From Pleurotus djamor (lineage: Eukaryota; Basidiomycota; Agaricomycetes; Agaricales; Pleurotaceae), in contig JAPEVF010000133.1 in the NCBI GenBank assembly GCA_029747585.1, positions 1 through 64,000 on the forward strand: a stretch of 64,000 bases of DNA, given 5' to 3'. Below are positions 62,692 to 64,000 of this stretch, one piece after another. The number at the start of each line of letters is the position of its first letter. Position 1 is the first letter of the stretch. The notes under the pieces were generated by a model. The model did not search any database. It was given only the letters and a program-made list of their open reading frames with translations, and was not told the origin of the DNA. The translations under genes and the position numbers were made by a program.

Positions 62692-63930
62692 ATAGGTGAG
62701 TAGTTCTGCGCGCGGTCGCATCCATCTTCTCGTCTCAGTCTGTCCTTTGTAGACATTCCCGTTCCTAAATGAACCACACCATCGTCCCACCTCCTCGATG
62801 TCCCCAGTCGCGCGAACAGCATCATGCTACGGCTTGAGATTCGCTTCAAACCTCCAGCTCCAGATTCCAATACCCCCGCTCCCCTCTCGAGCACTTGAGT
62901 TTTCCTTTGAATCCAACGCGTCGTCGAATCATTTCCCCAAGCCCTACTGTCACCTCGGTTCCCTACGCAAATGATCCGCCAACATAACACCTTTTCCGAC
63001 ATCCACCGGATACCCTTACGATTACGCTTCGCCTCCGTCGAAGGTCAAAGCAGCCTCAGGCTTGCTTCATTTCCTCGACCTCTGTTGGTCCATTGGATCT
63101 TCCATCAGTGGAACCCCACCAACGTCCAACCAACCAATCGAACCTGACCTCATCCTACATGCATCATACACCCTTCGGACGCCATTCCCAAACCCAAACC
63201 CCCAAAGCTTCTCACATCAAAACATCAAACCGCCGACGCCACATAAAGCATCGTCGTGCCCATTCTCAGTTAGCCCCCATACTCTACTGCGACTCAGAGG
63301 ATCCGTTTCATACCACACGGGATCGAGTCTGCTTGGACGCGCGAGGTTCGAGATGGTTCGCTGGTATGGGACTGGAAAACGAGGTCGTTTGGGTGAATGA
63401 ACGAATTTGGAGCAGGGAGCAGGAGGTATGAGGTGCCGGTGGCGATTGGAGACTGGAGATTAGGCTTGGTGTGAACGGAAACGAAAACGGAAACGGGATC
63501 GGGAACTTGGACGGCGGTGGTGGTGGAAAGGTCAAGAGGTGGGGTAGGAGGGATGAAGAGGATGGAAGAGAGACGAAGAGAGTGGGAGGCAAAGAGTCGA
63601 GTGGAAGGGTCACGTGTTCCAGCTTGGGTGTCCGTGTTACACATACCACGAGAATGAGCCCGCGTAATCGTCGAGAGAAGTGAGGTGCTAGCAGCTCATG
63701 TTGCCGATGATGGAGGCTAGTGGAAACCATCGAAGTGTGCAAGATGGACCTTAGCGGGAGTGGAAGTGTTAGCATCGAGTGGATGCGCGACGCTGGGTTT
63801 GGGTTTGAGGAATTGGCGAGGAACAGGAATACGAGATGGCTTGGGGAATGTCAGTTCGCACCAGTGGGTTTCCGCTTTGGTGGTTGGGAGGCGGAGGAAC
63901 AAGGCATTGGGCCTTAGCTTGGGCATTAGT
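62692..63930 (+). repeat. Repeat family R, copy III
   Basis: Direct copy of 43086-44060 with moderate divergence. Shared landmarks in order are TAGGTGAGT at the start, TCTCAGTCTGTCCTTTGTAGAC, CGAGATGGTTCGCTGGTATGG (63348), GTCAAGAGGTGG and TTCCGCTTTGGTGGTTGG (63869). It may run on past the window end. Confidence 0.75.
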
Positions 63931-64000
63931 CGACGGATGGTTGAACACGTCCATTCGTCCCTTCCTTACTTCGAGTCCTTCTCATCCCACCCCAAGGAAA

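Noticed and set aside
1..64000. CRISPR arrays, bacterial operons or rRNA genes
   Set aside because: Intron-rich eukaryotic gene structure throughout; no regularly spaced repeats with unique spacers and no rRNA-like sequence seen.

Overview
The window is nuclear DNA of a filamentous basidiomycete, most probably an Agaricomycete. The genes have many short GT-AG introns (about 50-75 bp). The families seen are typical of mushroom-forming fungi: an adenylate-forming reductase, DUF6534 and DUF6533 membrane proteins, FunK1 kinases, a Mug135-like protein, a tamavidin-like avidin pair, and integrase and DDE transposons. I could not assign a species. All gene models were spliced by eye, so exon edges are provisional.

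Region 1 (0.25-16.6 kb) is gene-dense and looks like a small natural-product or aromatic-metabolism cluster. It holds an A-T-R (NRPS-like) carboxylic acid reductase (-), a cytochrome P450 (+), a DUF6534 membrane protein (-) and two GMC oxidoreductases (+), one secreted and one without a signal peptide. The reductase and P450 are divergent and share a 783-bp intergenic region carrying eight TCAAG repeats. The DUF6534 gene and the first GMC gene are also divergent.

Region 2 (17-23 kb) contains two avidin (biotin-binding) genes on the minus strand. They lie between two direct copies of an about 1.2-kb degenerate repeat.

Region 3 (23.9-33.4 kb) has a Mug135-like gene, a DUF6533 membrane protein, a relic of a C2H2 zinc-finger gene, a 3'-truncated integrase-type transposase and a Cys-rich hypothetical gene, separated by gene-poor DNA.

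Region 4 (33.7-39.5 kb) holds two FunK1 kinases placed tail to tail. One is complete. The other lacks its N-lobe and a catalytic Asn.

Region 5 (39.5-64 kb) is mostly repeats. It has low-complexity purine-rich DNA, a C2H2 zinc-finger gene, an apparently intact 4.7-kb DNA transposon with about 80-bp terminal inverted repeats and a roughly 1,400-residue transposase, a 923-bp element with 19-bp inverted ends and arrays of a TCACGATG-type motif, and three copies of a 0.8-1.4-kb repeat family in both orientations. Five single-N positions, four of them touching a homopolymer run, mark uncertain assembly.
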